Assembly (NCBI GenBank): GCA_026196955.1
Contig: JAPHTO010000106.1
Coordinates: 1-53,874, forward strand
Length of the DNA stretch: 53,874 nucleotides
Direction: 5' to 3'
Origin: Colwellia sp.
GTDB lineage: Bacteria; Pseudomonadota; Gammaproteobacteria; Enterobacterales; Alteromonadaceae
A model generated the notes under the pieces. The model made no database searches. It was not told the origin of the DNA and saw only the letters and a list, made by a program, of their open reading frames with translations. Both the position numbers and the translations under genes were made by a program. Below, in pieces: positions 8,166 through 16,569 of the stretch (its first letter is position 1; every line of letters starts with the position of its first letter).

Positions 8166-9579
8166 GCTCTTCTCCTTCATTGATGCTTTCACTAGCATTA
8201 CTGGCATTATAACGCAGTTGTGATTGTGGAATACGAGCAAGCACTGTGGTGCCTTTACTTTTTGAAATAACAGTGAAGTCGCCTTTATAAAAGCTAAGCC
8301 TTTCTTTCATATTTCTAAGCCCAATGCCCTGATGAGTTTTCTTGTCATTGTTTTTATCGTAATCTAAATAATTAAATCCTTGGCCGTTGTCAGTAATTTC
8401 AAGTGTCAGCCAACCTGGAATGAGCTTAAGAGTTACTGAAACGGCTGTGGCATTAGCGTGTCGCTCTATATTTGTTAACGACTCTTGCGCTATTCTATAT
8501 AAGGCTGTTTTCACTTCTGTAGATAGTATATTTCTAATAGATAAGCGTTCAACACTCACTTTAATGCCAGTACGTTGAGTGAAGTCTCTGCCTAACTCTT
8601 CCAATGCTGCACCTAAGCCATAGTCCTCTAATAGCCCAGGGTGTAATTGATGAGAAATGCTGCGAATGTCGCCCATAATTTTACAAATTAATTGCATTGA
8701 ACGATCAAGCTCTTTCTCAGGGTTATCATTATTTTGCTGCTTTAATTGCGCGGTTTCCAAAGAGAAACGAGCTGCAGCAATAGTTTGGCTAATACCATCA
8801 TGTAACTCTCTTGAAACGCGCTTACATTCTTCCTCTTGAGTTTGAAAAATACGCTCATTTAGTTCACGTAATTTACGGTTTGCTAATTTTTTTTCGCTAA
8901 AACGTATAAATTGTCCAGAAAAAAAGATGGCAATAACGGCAACTAGTCCAATGATCAATGTCATGATAGAGGTATTACGAATATGCTTGCTGATAGAATC
9001 ATTGAGTAGGGCGGTTTCTTGGTCGATATCATCCATATAAACGCCGGTGCCTATCATCCACTGCCAATCATCTAATGCGCGTGAATAACTGAGTTTTTTA
9101 GCAACTTCACCGCCTTTGGAGGGTTGGTTAAAAACATAGTTAAGGTAACCGCCACCATCTTGTGCGCCTTCAATAAGCCCTTGAATAAGTTTGGTGCCGT
9201 TTCTATCTTCAAGGTCGAGCCAGTTTTTACCAATACGCCACTCTTGCCCGGGAACTACCAATGCGGTGCCATCAAAATTATACGCAAAAAAATACCCGTC
9301 TTTGCCAAAGCGCATATTTGCCAAGGTTTGCTTAACCAATAGCTGTGCTTGTTGCACATTTAAGTTTTTATCTTGATAAATATGCTCAGTGGCACCTTCC
9401 GCAATAGTGACATAGTTACGTAATTCTTCTTTACGATGATTGATGGCACTTTGTCGATATTCATCAACAGTTTGTTTCGATAGAGATTGATATTGCACTT
9501 GTGTGACAAAGAGTACCGCAGAGAGAGCTAGCACCAATGGGACGATAGTAACTAATTGCAGTTTTAGATTAATATTCAC
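8158..9579 (-). CDS. Cache-domain sensor histidine kinase, NarL-partner type
   Basis: A 473-residue membrane kinase. TM1 is at about 12-30, a periplasmic single-Cache (sCache_2-like) domain at 35-195 including GKDGYFFAYNFDG and WQWMIGTGVYMDDID, and TM2 at 203-224. Then come a coiled linker, a HisKA_3 dimerisation domain with phospho-His H260 in ELHDG, and an HATPase domain with N-box (E366, N370, H374), DNGQGF at 397-402 and GIGL at 418-421. sCache_2 domains in such kinases sense small carboxylates. It lies 36 bp downstream of the D-lactate dehydrogenase gene on the same strand, and overlaps the regulator gene, so it should respond to lactate, pyruvate or a related acid (inference). Confidence 0.93.
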   Translation of the reverse strand: MNINLKLQLVTIVPLVLALSAVLFVTQVQYQSLSKQTVDEYRQSAINHRKEELRNYVTIAEGATEHIYQDKNLNVQQAQLLVKQTLANMRFGKDGYFFAYNFDGTALVVPGQEWRIGKNWLDLEDRNGTKLIQGLIEGAQDGGGYLNYVFNQPSKGGEVAKKLSYSRALDDWQWMIGTGVYMDDIDQETALLNDSISKHIRNTSIMTLIIGLVAVIAIFFSGQFIRFSEKKLANRKLRELNERIFQTQEEECKRVSRELHDGISQTIAAARFSLETAQLKQQNNDNPEKELDRSMQLICKIMGDIRSISHQLHPGLLEDYGLGAALEELGRDFTQRTGIKVSVERLSIRNILSTEVKTALYRIAQESLTNIERHANATAVSVTLKLIPGWLTLEITDNGQGFNYLDYDKNNDKKTHQGIGLRNMKERLSFYKGDFTVISKSKGTTVLARIPQSQLRYNASNASESINEGEEHD

Positions 9580-9615
9580 TGATGCCCCTTCGGTTTTGTG
9601 TCATTGGCTTTTGCG

Positions 9616-12456
9616 TTAAAGCGTAATTTTCTTTGTGGTTACTTTATCTACTAAGTAAATAATGGATTGATATTCAATTCCAGCGTGATGCGATAACCCT
9701 ATCTCACAGGTTTTACTATTACTATAGCCAGTATTGCAACCTTTGGGTATTTGAGCTTTTAAAGGTGCAAGGGCGTTTTCATTTAACTCAGGGGTAGTAA
9801 AGCCCTTATCGCCTGCAAAGCCACAACATTGAATATGCTCAGGTATGATAACGTCTTTACTGCAACGCTCTGTTAATTGCTGCATTTTTTCGGCTAAGCC
9901 CATTTTTCTACTCGTACAGGTAATGTGTAGCATTACGGGTTCATCTATGGGGGTAAAATCTAAATGTTCTGCCAGTATATCTTCAATAAAGCCAACAGGC
10001 TCATATAAGGACAAACCTGCCATTTTTTCTTTATTTTCTATCAGCATCGACTTACAAGGGCTAGTATCGATGAGAATGGGGTAGTTTCCTTGTTCACTTA
10101 ATTCCTTTAACTTATTGATCAGGGCGTTTCTTTTCTGATTTGCTTGTGCAAACATGCCTTTACTATTAAATGGCATACCGCAACACTCACCAGTAAGATC
10201 TGGACTGATAACATCAAAGCCCGCTTTTTCAATGAGTGAAAAGGTCACTTCTGTTAACGATCGTTGCTCTATTGCATTGACTGCTTGCCCCATGCTGCGG
10301 CTTGCGCAGCTTGGAATATAAACAACTTTTGGGCGTGATGAAGGGGTATCGCTACTGCAACTTTTTGGAGAGTAATGTGCTTTTTGCGGTAAGTATTGAC
10401 TCCATAAGGGGATTTTATTTGCAGAAAGCTTTCTGATTGTTCCCGTTATGCCTGCCATTGCCTTGCTACCAATGAGCTTATGGCTAAATCCTACAACAGC
10501 AAGGGAAGTGCGGGTTATTTTTTCTACGCGTGTGAAATTATTGGCTAAAGCGTTAGCAACACCTTGATGCTTTTGATTGTTACGATGACGAAGTTCACGG
10601 ATCAGATCCCCGGTGTTGATTCCAACAGGGCAGCGCTCGGCACAAAGTCCTGTGGCAGCACAAGTATCTATACCTAGATAGTTAAATTCTTTTTTAAGTG
10701 TTGCTAGAAGTTTAGGGTTTTCATTGGTGTCAGTAAGGCGACTAATTTCTCGATAACTTGTGATCCGTTGGCGAGGAGTGAAACTTAAACCACTTGAAGG
10801 GCAAACAGGCTCACAAAACCCACATTCGATGCATTTATCAATAATAGGGTCTGCGGCAGGTAATGCCTTTAAATGTTTAATATGCGCGTTTGCATCATCA
10901 TTGATGATCACGCCAGGATTAAGCAAGTTTTGAGGATCGAACAGTTGCTTTATTTGCTGCATTAACGCTAGTCCTTGCTTACCCCATTCCAATTCAACAA
11001 AGGGAGCCATGTTCCTCCCCGTGCCATGTTCAGCTTTTAGTGAGCCTTGGTAGTCAACAGCAACGAGCATACAAACATCATCCATAAAGGCTTGGTAACG
11101 ATCAATTTCAGTTTGCGACCCAAAATCCTGAGTAAATACAAAATGTAGATTGCCTTCCAGTGCATGACCAAAAATAATCGCTTCATTGTAATTATATTTA
11201 TCAAATAGCCTTTGTAGATCTGCTACACCATCTGAGAGTTTCTCTACAGGAAAAGCCACGTCTTCTATAATCACTGTGGTGCCATTTTCACGGACAGCAC
11301 CGACGGCAGGAAAAGTGCCTTTTCTTATCGCCCAAAGTTGAGAGTATTCACTGGCAACGTCAGTAAACTTGATAGCATTAGTTTGTTCAAATGTAGCAAG
11401 CAACAACTCAATATCAATGATTTGTTGACCTAATAACTCATCATTGGCAGCACGAGTTTCAATTAATAAGGCACCAACATTTTTATCAAGTGTCTTTATA
11501 AAGTCTGGTAATCCATCCATATCACTCACAGAGGCTAAGGCACGTCGATCCATCAATTCAACAGCGGAAACATTTGCACTGGCTAATGCTGAGACGGCAT
11601 CACAGGTTGTTTGCATGTCAGGGAAAAATACTAATGATGAGGCGCGGTGTTTATGCTCTATCACTGTATTGTAGGTAATGGATGAGATAAAGCCTAATGT
11701 GCCTTCAGAGCCAATCATTAAGTGAGCTAGAATATCAATGGGATCATTAAAATCGATAAGCGCATTTATCGCATAACCTGTGGTATTTTTAAGCCGATAC
11801 TTATGATTAATTAGCTGATGTAGCTCTTGGTTATTGCGGGTTTTTATCGCCAGTATTTGCAGGCTATCAAGCAAATTAGTATGTGATTTTTTGAAGTCGG
11901 TAACACTTTCTTTATTGCCAGTATCAAGCACAGAGCCATCATGCAATACAACGCGTATGCTATCTAATGTATGATAACTATTTTGCGCAACGCCACAACA
12001 CATACCACTGGCATTATTGGCAGCTATGCCAGCTATTTTACAGGTGTTAATTGATGCTGGATCAGGGCCGATTTTTCGACCATAGGGTAATAAATACTTA
12101 TTAGCATCTGCACCAATAACCCCAGGGCCTAACTGTATTTTTAATCCTAACTCTAGGATTTGATGGGCTCGCCAATTTGTTGTTAATAAAATTAATATTG
12201 AGTCTGATTGTGCTTGTCCTGACAGGCTGGTTCCGGCGGCTCTAAATGTTACGGCAAGTTTAGCTAGTGCTGCTTCTTTTAATACATTGATAACTTCTTC
12301 TTCAGAATCAATCATTAACACGAGTTTAGGCACTAATCGATAAAAACTTGCATCTACCCCAAAGGCAAGTCGTTTAGCATAGCTCGTTATAATCCGGTCT
12401 TTAGGCAAAAAGGCTGCTAATCTTTTAGCAAAATCTTGATACTGTGGCAGTAACAT
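9616..12456 (-). CDS. dld: FAD- and Fe-S-containing D-lactate dehydrogenase, Dld-II type
   Basis: A 946-residue fusion protein. Its N-terminal half is an FAD_binding_4 domain (FRAAGTSLSGQAQSD near residue 75; GPDPASINTCKIAGIAANNASG near 130) plus an FAD-oxidase C-terminal domain (KAEHGTGRNMAPFVE). The C-terminal half has two 4Fe-4S motifs, CIECGFCEPVCP and CAATGLCAERCP, and two Cys-rich CCG segments, GECCGMPF and CCGFAGDKGF. This layout and length match the Dld-II respiratory D-lactate dehydrogenase of Shewanella, which passes electrons from D-lactate to the quinone pool and yields pyruvate. The YdiJ D-2-hydroxyglutarate oxidases are related but longer. The lactate permease gene directly upstream supports the lactate assignment. 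Confidence 0.9.
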   Translation of the reverse strand: MLLPQYQDFAKRLAAFLPKDRIITSYAKRLAFGVDASFYRLVPKLVLMIDSEEEVINVLKEAALAKLAVTFRAAGTSLSGQAQSDSILILLTTNWRAHQILELGLKIQLGPGVIGADANKYLLPYGRKIGPDPASINTCKIAGIAANNASGMCCGVAQNSYHTLDSIRVVLHDGSVLDTGNKESVTDFKKSHTNLLDSLQILAIKTRNNQELHQLINHKYRLKNTTGYAINALIDFNDPIDILAHLMIGSEGTLGFISSITYNTVIEHKHRASSLVFFPDMQTTCDAVSALASANVSAVELMDRRALASVSDMDGLPDFIKTLDKNVGALLIETRAANDELLGQQIIDIELLLATFEQTNAIKFTDVASEYSQLWAIRKGTFPAVGAVRENGTTVIIEDVAFPVEKLSDGVADLQRLFDKYNYNEAIIFGHALEGNLHFVFTQDFGSQTEIDRYQAFMDDVCMLVAVDYQGSLKAEHGTGRNMAPFVELEWGKQGLALMQQIKQLFDPQNLLNPGVIINDDANAHIKHLKALPAADPIIDKCIECGFCEPVCPSSGLSFTPRQRITSYREISRLTDTNENPKLLATLKKEFNYLGIDTCAATGLCAERCPVGINTGDLIRELRHRNNQKHQGVANALANNFTRVEKITRTSLAVVGFSHKLIGSKAMAGITGTIRKLSANKIPLWSQYLPQKAHYSPKSCSSDTPSSRPKVVYIPSCASRSMGQAVNAIEQRSLTEVTFSLIEKAGFDVISPDLTGECCGMPFNSKGMFAQANQKRNALINKLKELSEQGNYPILIDTSPCKSMLIENKEKMAGLSLYEPVGFIEDILAEHLDFTPIDEPVMLHITCTSRKMGLAEKMQQLTERCSKDVIIPEHIQCCGFAGDKGFTTPELNENALAPLKAQIPKGCNTGYSNSKTCEIGLSHHAGIEYQSIIYLVDKVTTKKITL

Positions 12457-12691
12457 AAAAATTCTCTTATTAACTATTTAAAACTAAAACAACAGGCTAT
12501 ATCAGTCCATAGGCATCATAAGCTAATGTTTGCTTATTACCAGCTGTTTTGAAAGGCTAGCAATAAGCACATTGTTTATTACCATGTCGCGCTACTTTCG
12601 CTTAGGGTAAATTAAGTGTACCCACTCGGATTCAATATTATTAGCATAGCTGACAGAAAATGAGCTGGTAACGCTTAAGGCGCATGTCAAG

Positions 12692-14386
12692 TTAGCCCAT
12701 TAAAGGGTCACTAATATTAAAAATAGTGGTAGCAATTAAGCCGAGTAGCCCTATGGCAATAACATAATACAGCGTAGGTAAAATGGTACGTTGCAATGTA
12801 CGGCCTTCTTGTCCTAATAAACCAACCGTTGCAGAAGCGGCAACGACATTATGAATTGCAATCATATTGCCCGCTGCAGCCCCAATGGCTTGTAAAGCAA
12901 CCATTAGCGCGCCTGATACAGATAATGCACTGGCAACTTCAAATTGAAATTGGCTTAACATCATATTACTCACGGTATTGGAGCCTGCAATAAAGGCTCC
13001 TAAAGCACCAATTGACGGAGCAAATAAAGGATAAAGTTCACCAAAGGTTTGTGCAATAAAGCTTGCCATAGCCACGGGCATAGCTTCGAGATCGGCACTA
13101 TTTACGCCGGAGTTAATTAAAATACGTACCATGGGAATAGTAAAAACTAAAACGAATCCTGCCCCTAATAATGTATGGCTTGCTTGCTTCGCAGCACTGA
13201 CTACCTGTTTTAGCTGCATTTTGTGCAAGAACAAGGTGAGTAATGCAACAAATAATAAAATGCCACCGGGTAAATACAGGGGCTGTACACTAGCGCTGAT
13301 ACCCACTTCACCTAGAATATTGCTAAAACCAAAAGTAAGTGTTTTTAATAGCGCTTTAAAATCTGCTGATACACGACTAGCAACGAGAATGATAGCCACT
13401 AATAAATATGGTAGCCAAGCGCTAAACAACGACATTGATTTTTTAGGCTTTGATTCATCTTGTTTAAATGAAAGATCACCCAACCAATGTTTTGGCCATT
13501 GTGATTTAGGGGCAAAATCCCAAGCTGTTTTTGGCATTAAAAAACCAGCTTTAGCTGCGGGTACTACAATAGCTAAACCGACTAGCGCACCTATTAGTGA
13601 TGGGAATTCTGCACCAAGAAAAACGCCTGTTAATGCATAAGGAGTGGTAAAAGCAAGTCCGGCAAAAATTGCGAAGGGGGCAACAGCAAAACCTTCTCTC
13701 CAACGTTTGTTTTGACCAAAGAAACGGGTCATCATAACTACCATTAATAGCGGCATTAGGGTACCCACAATGGCGTGACCAATAGCAACTTCAGAAGTTA
13801 TTAGCTGTAAGAACTGTTCCCAACTACTGCCTTGCTCAATAAGTTGCTGGCTTAAATTTGCTTTATCTAAACCGCTATTTACCCCAATTATAATAGGAGT
13901 GCCAACCGCGCCAAAGGATACAGGTGTGGATTGGATCATCATACCTATCATTACAGCTGCAATAGCTGGAAACCCTATGGCAACGAGTAAAGGCGCCGCA
14001 ATAGCAGCAGGGGTACCAAAACCTGAAGCCCCTTCTATAAAACAACCAAATAACCAGGCAATAATGATAGCTTGAATACGACGGTCTGGGCTGATATCGG
14101 TAAAGCCTGCGCGAATTCTGCTAATAGCACCAGAGTGTTGCAAGGTATTAAGCAACATGATGGCACCAAAAATAATCCACAGCACAGAAATAGTTACCAG
14201 TAAGCCTTGGATTGAACTGGCAAAAATTCGGTTAAAGCTCATCTCCCAAGCGAAAAAAGCAATAGCTGCTGTGGTGAGATATACGATAGGCATTGCTTTT
14301 TTTGCTGGCCAGTGCAAACCAACTAGCAATAGTGCTGATAAAGCTATTGGGGTGATTGCAAGTAATGCTTGAAATGAAATTGGCAT
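12692..14386 (-). CDS. lldP: L/D-lactate permease
   Basis: A 564-residue lactate permease family protein with a dozen or more hydrophobic segments. Family landmarks seen: GCFIEGASGFGTPAAIAAPL near residue 115, SFGAVGTPI, LVFTIPMVRILINSGVN and a C-terminal AAAGNMIAIHNVVAASATVGL. It imports lactate (and glycolate) by proton symport. It is the first gene of the minus-strand run lldP-dld-kinase-regulator. The 235 bp between it and dld leaves room for an additional promoter. Upstream, at 14616-14647, lies the second copy of the 32-bp element. Confidence 0.95.
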   Translation of the reverse strand: MPISFQALLAITPIALSALLLVGLHWPAKKAMPIVYLTTAAIAFFAWEMSFNRIFASSIQGLLVTISVLWIIFGAIMLLNTLQHSGAISRIRAGFTDISPDRRIQAIIIAWLFGCFIEGASGFGTPAAIAAPLLVAIGFPAIAAVMIGMMIQSTPVSFGAVGTPIIIGVNSGLDKANLSQQLIEQGSSWEQFLQLITSEVAIGHAIVGTLMPLLMVVMMTRFFGQNKRWREGFAVAPFAIFAGLAFTTPYALTGVFLGAEFPSLIGALVGLAIVVPAAKAGFLMPKTAWDFAPKSQWPKHWLGDLSFKQDESKPKKSMSLFSAWLPYLLVAIILVASRVSADFKALLKTLTFGFSNILGEVGISASVQPLYLPGGILLFVALLTLFLHKMQLKQVVSAAKQASHTLLGAGFVLVFTIPMVRILINSGVNSADLEAMPVAMASFIAQTFGELYPLFAPSIGALGAFIAGSNTVSNMMLSQFQFEVASALSVSGALMVALQAIGAAAGNMIAIHNVVAASATVGLLGQEGRTLQRTILPTLYYVIAIGLLGLIATTIFNISDPLMG

Positions 14387-14959
14387 GTTAATTTACCTTA
14401 TTCAACAGTGTTACTAATGTTGAAAATGATTATTTACTGTCTTGACGCATACAGTCACAAACAGTTTTGATAATTGAGCGGTAATTATTTTAAAAACAAA
14501 GCGCATAATAACCATAGAAGGCCAATGAACTTGCCACCATTGCAGGAATTTAAGCTTTCAATAAAATTACCAGAGTTCGTTAACAACCTACTGTATAAAA
14601 TTATGAGAGTGGGTTAAATCGGCGAATGTACGTAGTTTTTCTACGTGTTTACCCTTAGTTTTTTAACTAGAAAACGTATTGTTTTTTAGTTAATTTATAA
14701 ATACAACGAATGTTATTGTCTTAACTTATTGATTGTTATTTAGAATTTTGGTTTTTTATTCCCTGATTGTGGCTGCTGTTTAGGAAGAGCGGCACAAAGA
14801 GAGTTTATTGATGCGTTAGAGTAAAGGCTATTGAAATCTACTCGATACTTTTATTCCTTGGTTAACGTGAACAAAGGGTTAAGCTGATTTTTTCTTCGCA
14901 TCTTAGACTAGCTTAAGTATAATACTTATTCACTACTCAATTAATATCGTTGAACTTTT
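14387..14959. other. Divergent intergenic region lldP / M48 protease
   Basis: 573 bp without a supported gene. It holds the lldP operon promoter region with operator copy 2 (14616-14647), and a strongly AT-rich part (14650-14770) with several imperfect inverted repeats. A short open stretch near 14765-14824 ends in a stop but has no start codon, so I did not call it. The promoter of the M48 gene should lie in the last 100 bp; none was convincing by eye. Confidence 0.55.
14616..14647 (-). promoter_or_regulatory. Putative operator, copy 2 (upstream of lldP)
   Basis: Reverse complement of this stretch matches 1746-1777 at 29 of 32 positions. It includes the perfect inverted repeat ACGTAG-TTTTT-CTACGT (14630-14646) and the adjoining block AAATCGGCGAATG, which is the more strictly conserved part. 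It lies 230 bp before the lldP start. Sharing with the porin/TRAP promoter and linkage to a two-component system make it a strong candidate regulator site. Confidence 0.78.
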
Positions 14960-15808
14960 ATGAAAAATATTCCTGTTTATTGCTTTATTTTATTGTTTTT
15001 AACTGCCTGTTCAACCTCATCGACAGGGCGGAATCAGGTCGCTTTTTACTCAGATTCAGAGCTAAGTAAAATGGGGACAGTCTCTTTTGAACAAATGAAA
15101 AAAGAGATACCTATCAGCACTGATGCAGACACCAATGCTTTTGTGCATTGCGTCGCAGATGCGATTACCAAAAATGTGTCTACATCTGTACACCAAGGTG
15201 AATGGGAAGTTGTCGTTTTTGACTCAGCGCAGGTTAACGCTTTTGCTTTACCTGGCGGTAAAATAGGCGTTTATACCGGCATTTTAAATGTCACTGAAGA
15301 TCAACATCAGTTAGCGGCTATTATGGGGCATGAAGTCGGCCATGTGCTTGAGCGTCATTCTAATGAGCGCTTATCCGCAAACAAACTTTCAAATGTAGGC
15401 CTTATGGTGGCAACAATCGCCTTGGGCGCGAGTGATGTAGATAATAAAGGTTTATGGGTTGCAGGGTTAGGGGTTGGCGTACAATATGGACTTATTATGC
15501 CCTATAGTCGAGCTCATGAAAGCGAAGCCGATATTATTGGTCAAGAGCTTATGGCCAAATCAGGCTTTAATCCAGAGGCGAGTGTTAAGCTTTGGCAAAA
15601 TATGTCAAAGTTAAGTAAAGATGCGCCACCTGAATTTATGTCTACACATCCAGCGAATGAGACTCGCATTAAACAATTGAGTAAACATTTAGATATTTCG
15701 CAAGCGCTATATGTGACTGAAAAGAAGCAAGGAAATATACCACAGTGCGTAAAGCCTAAAGTTATCCCAACTCCAGCTCCTGTGAGTAAAGAGAAAAAAT
15801 CAAGTTAA
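14960..15808 (+). CDS. M48 family metallopeptidase lipoprotein (LoiP/Oma1-like)
   Basis: A 282-residue predicted lipoprotein: the lipobox LTAC puts the lipidated Cys at residue 17. The zinc-protease motif HEVGH is at 124-128 (IMGHEVGHVLERHS), and the downstream Glu-containing HESEADIIG at 186-194 supplies the third ligand. It belongs with the M48 peptidases of envelope quality control in Gram-negative bacteria, such as LoiP and YcaL. The C-terminal tail from about 258 is Lys/Pro-rich and low complexity. It ends 3 bp before the convergent pdxH stop. The specific target is unknown. Confidence 0.9.
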   Translation: MKNIPVYCFILLFLTACSTSSTGRNQVAFYSDSELSKMGTVSFEQMKKEIPISTDADTNAFVHCVADAITKNVSTSVHQGEWEVVVFDSAQVNAFALPGGKIGVYTGILNVTEDQHQLAAIMGHEVGHVLERHSNERLSANKLSNVGLMVATIALGASDVDNKGLWVAGLGVGVQYGLIMPYSRAHESEADIIGQELMAKSGFNPEASVKLWQNMSKLSKDAPPEFMSTHPANETRIKQLSKHLDISQALYVTEKKQGNIPQCVKPKVIPTPAPVSKEKKSS

Positions 15809-15811
15809 TGA

Positions 15812-16465
15812 TTAGGGATGTAGTTTAAAATTCTGCCAAGCATTCGCTTCTTTTTCAAAGCATACTCTATCATGTAAGCGACTTGCGCGGCCTTGCCAAA
15901 ATTCAATATACGTTGGTTTTACTCGCCATCCCCCCCAAAATTCAGGATGTGGAACTTCACCTTGGGCGTATTTTTCACTGAAATGCGCCATACGTTCTTT
16001 TAACTCATTATCATGAGATAGTTTTTGACTTTGTTTCGAAGCCCATGCACCGACTTGACTGCCACGATCTCTACTATGAAAATAGTCAGCTGACTCTTGT
16101 TGGCTCACTCTTTCAACAGTACCCTCTATGCGTATTTGTCTTTGTAGTACATTCCAATGGAAGAGTAATGCGACCTTACTATTTTCTACTAATTCATGGC
16201 TTTTACGGCTGCCATAATTAGTAAAAAATACAAATCCTTGCTCGTCAAAATCTTTCAACAAAACCATGCGTGAACTAGGTTGTCCATCGCTACTACAGCT
16301 GCTTACTGACATGGCTTCAGGCAGCAAAATACCTGACTTATTTGCATCTTCAAACCATTGCTTAAATAAGGGAAGTGGTGTTGAACCTGCAGGGATCTCA
16401 GGTAAAGGTAAGGCGACCCCTTGACCAAAAGTAAATAAGCAGCGTAATTTTTCGAGTAACGTCAT
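15812..16465 (-). CDS. pdxH: Pyridoxine/pyridoxamine 5'-phosphate oxidase
   Basis: A 217-residue FMN-dependent oxidase that makes pyridoxal 5'-phosphate from pyridoxine or pyridoxamine 5'-phosphate, in the cytoplasm. Family hallmarks are RMVLLKDFDEQGFVFFTNY (FMN/substrate loop), SRKSHEL, the RDRGSQVGAWASKQS stretch, and near the C-terminus PEFWGGWRVKPTYIEFWQG followed by RLHDR. Length is normal (about 210-220). The last residues are KLHP rather than the common RLAP or RLSP. It appears monocistronic. Confidence 0.96.
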   Translation of the reverse strand: MTLLEKLRCLFTFGQGVALPLPEIPAGSTPLPLFKQWFEDANKSGILLPEAMSVSSCSSDGQPSSRMVLLKDFDEQGFVFFTNYGSRKSHELVENSKVALLFHWNVLQRQIRIEGTVERVSQQESADYFHSRDRGSQVGAWASKQSQKLSHDNELKERMAHFSEKYAQGEVPHPEFWGGWRVKPTYIEFWQGRASRLHDRVCFEKEANAWQNFKLHP

Positions 16466-16527
16466 AAAGGACAGCTTAGAATAACAGAAGAATGCATGGC
16501 GGTATTTTATCAGTATTTTGGTTAAAG

Positions 16528-16565
16528 AAAAGTGATAGTTATCAATATTTAACTATCACTTTTTT
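16528..16565 (-). terminator. Hairpin terminator after the M20 hydrolase gene
   Basis: A 13-bp stem AAAGTGATAGTTA / TAACTATCACTTT (16529-16541 with 16550-16562), with a short loop and T-rich sequence on both sides, directly after the stop of the minus-strand gene that ends at 16570. Confidence 0.82.
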
Positions 16566-16569
16566 GTGC

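Noticed and set aside
13131..13640. A 169-codon plus-strand open frame opposite lldP
   Set aside because: Antisense shadow of a membrane-protein gene; composition is that expected from reading lldP backwards, with no ribosome site or family signal.
14765..14824. An open stretch reading FPDCGCCLGRAAQ upstream of the M48 gene
   Set aside because: No start codon after the preceding stop and only about 20 residues; no family match.
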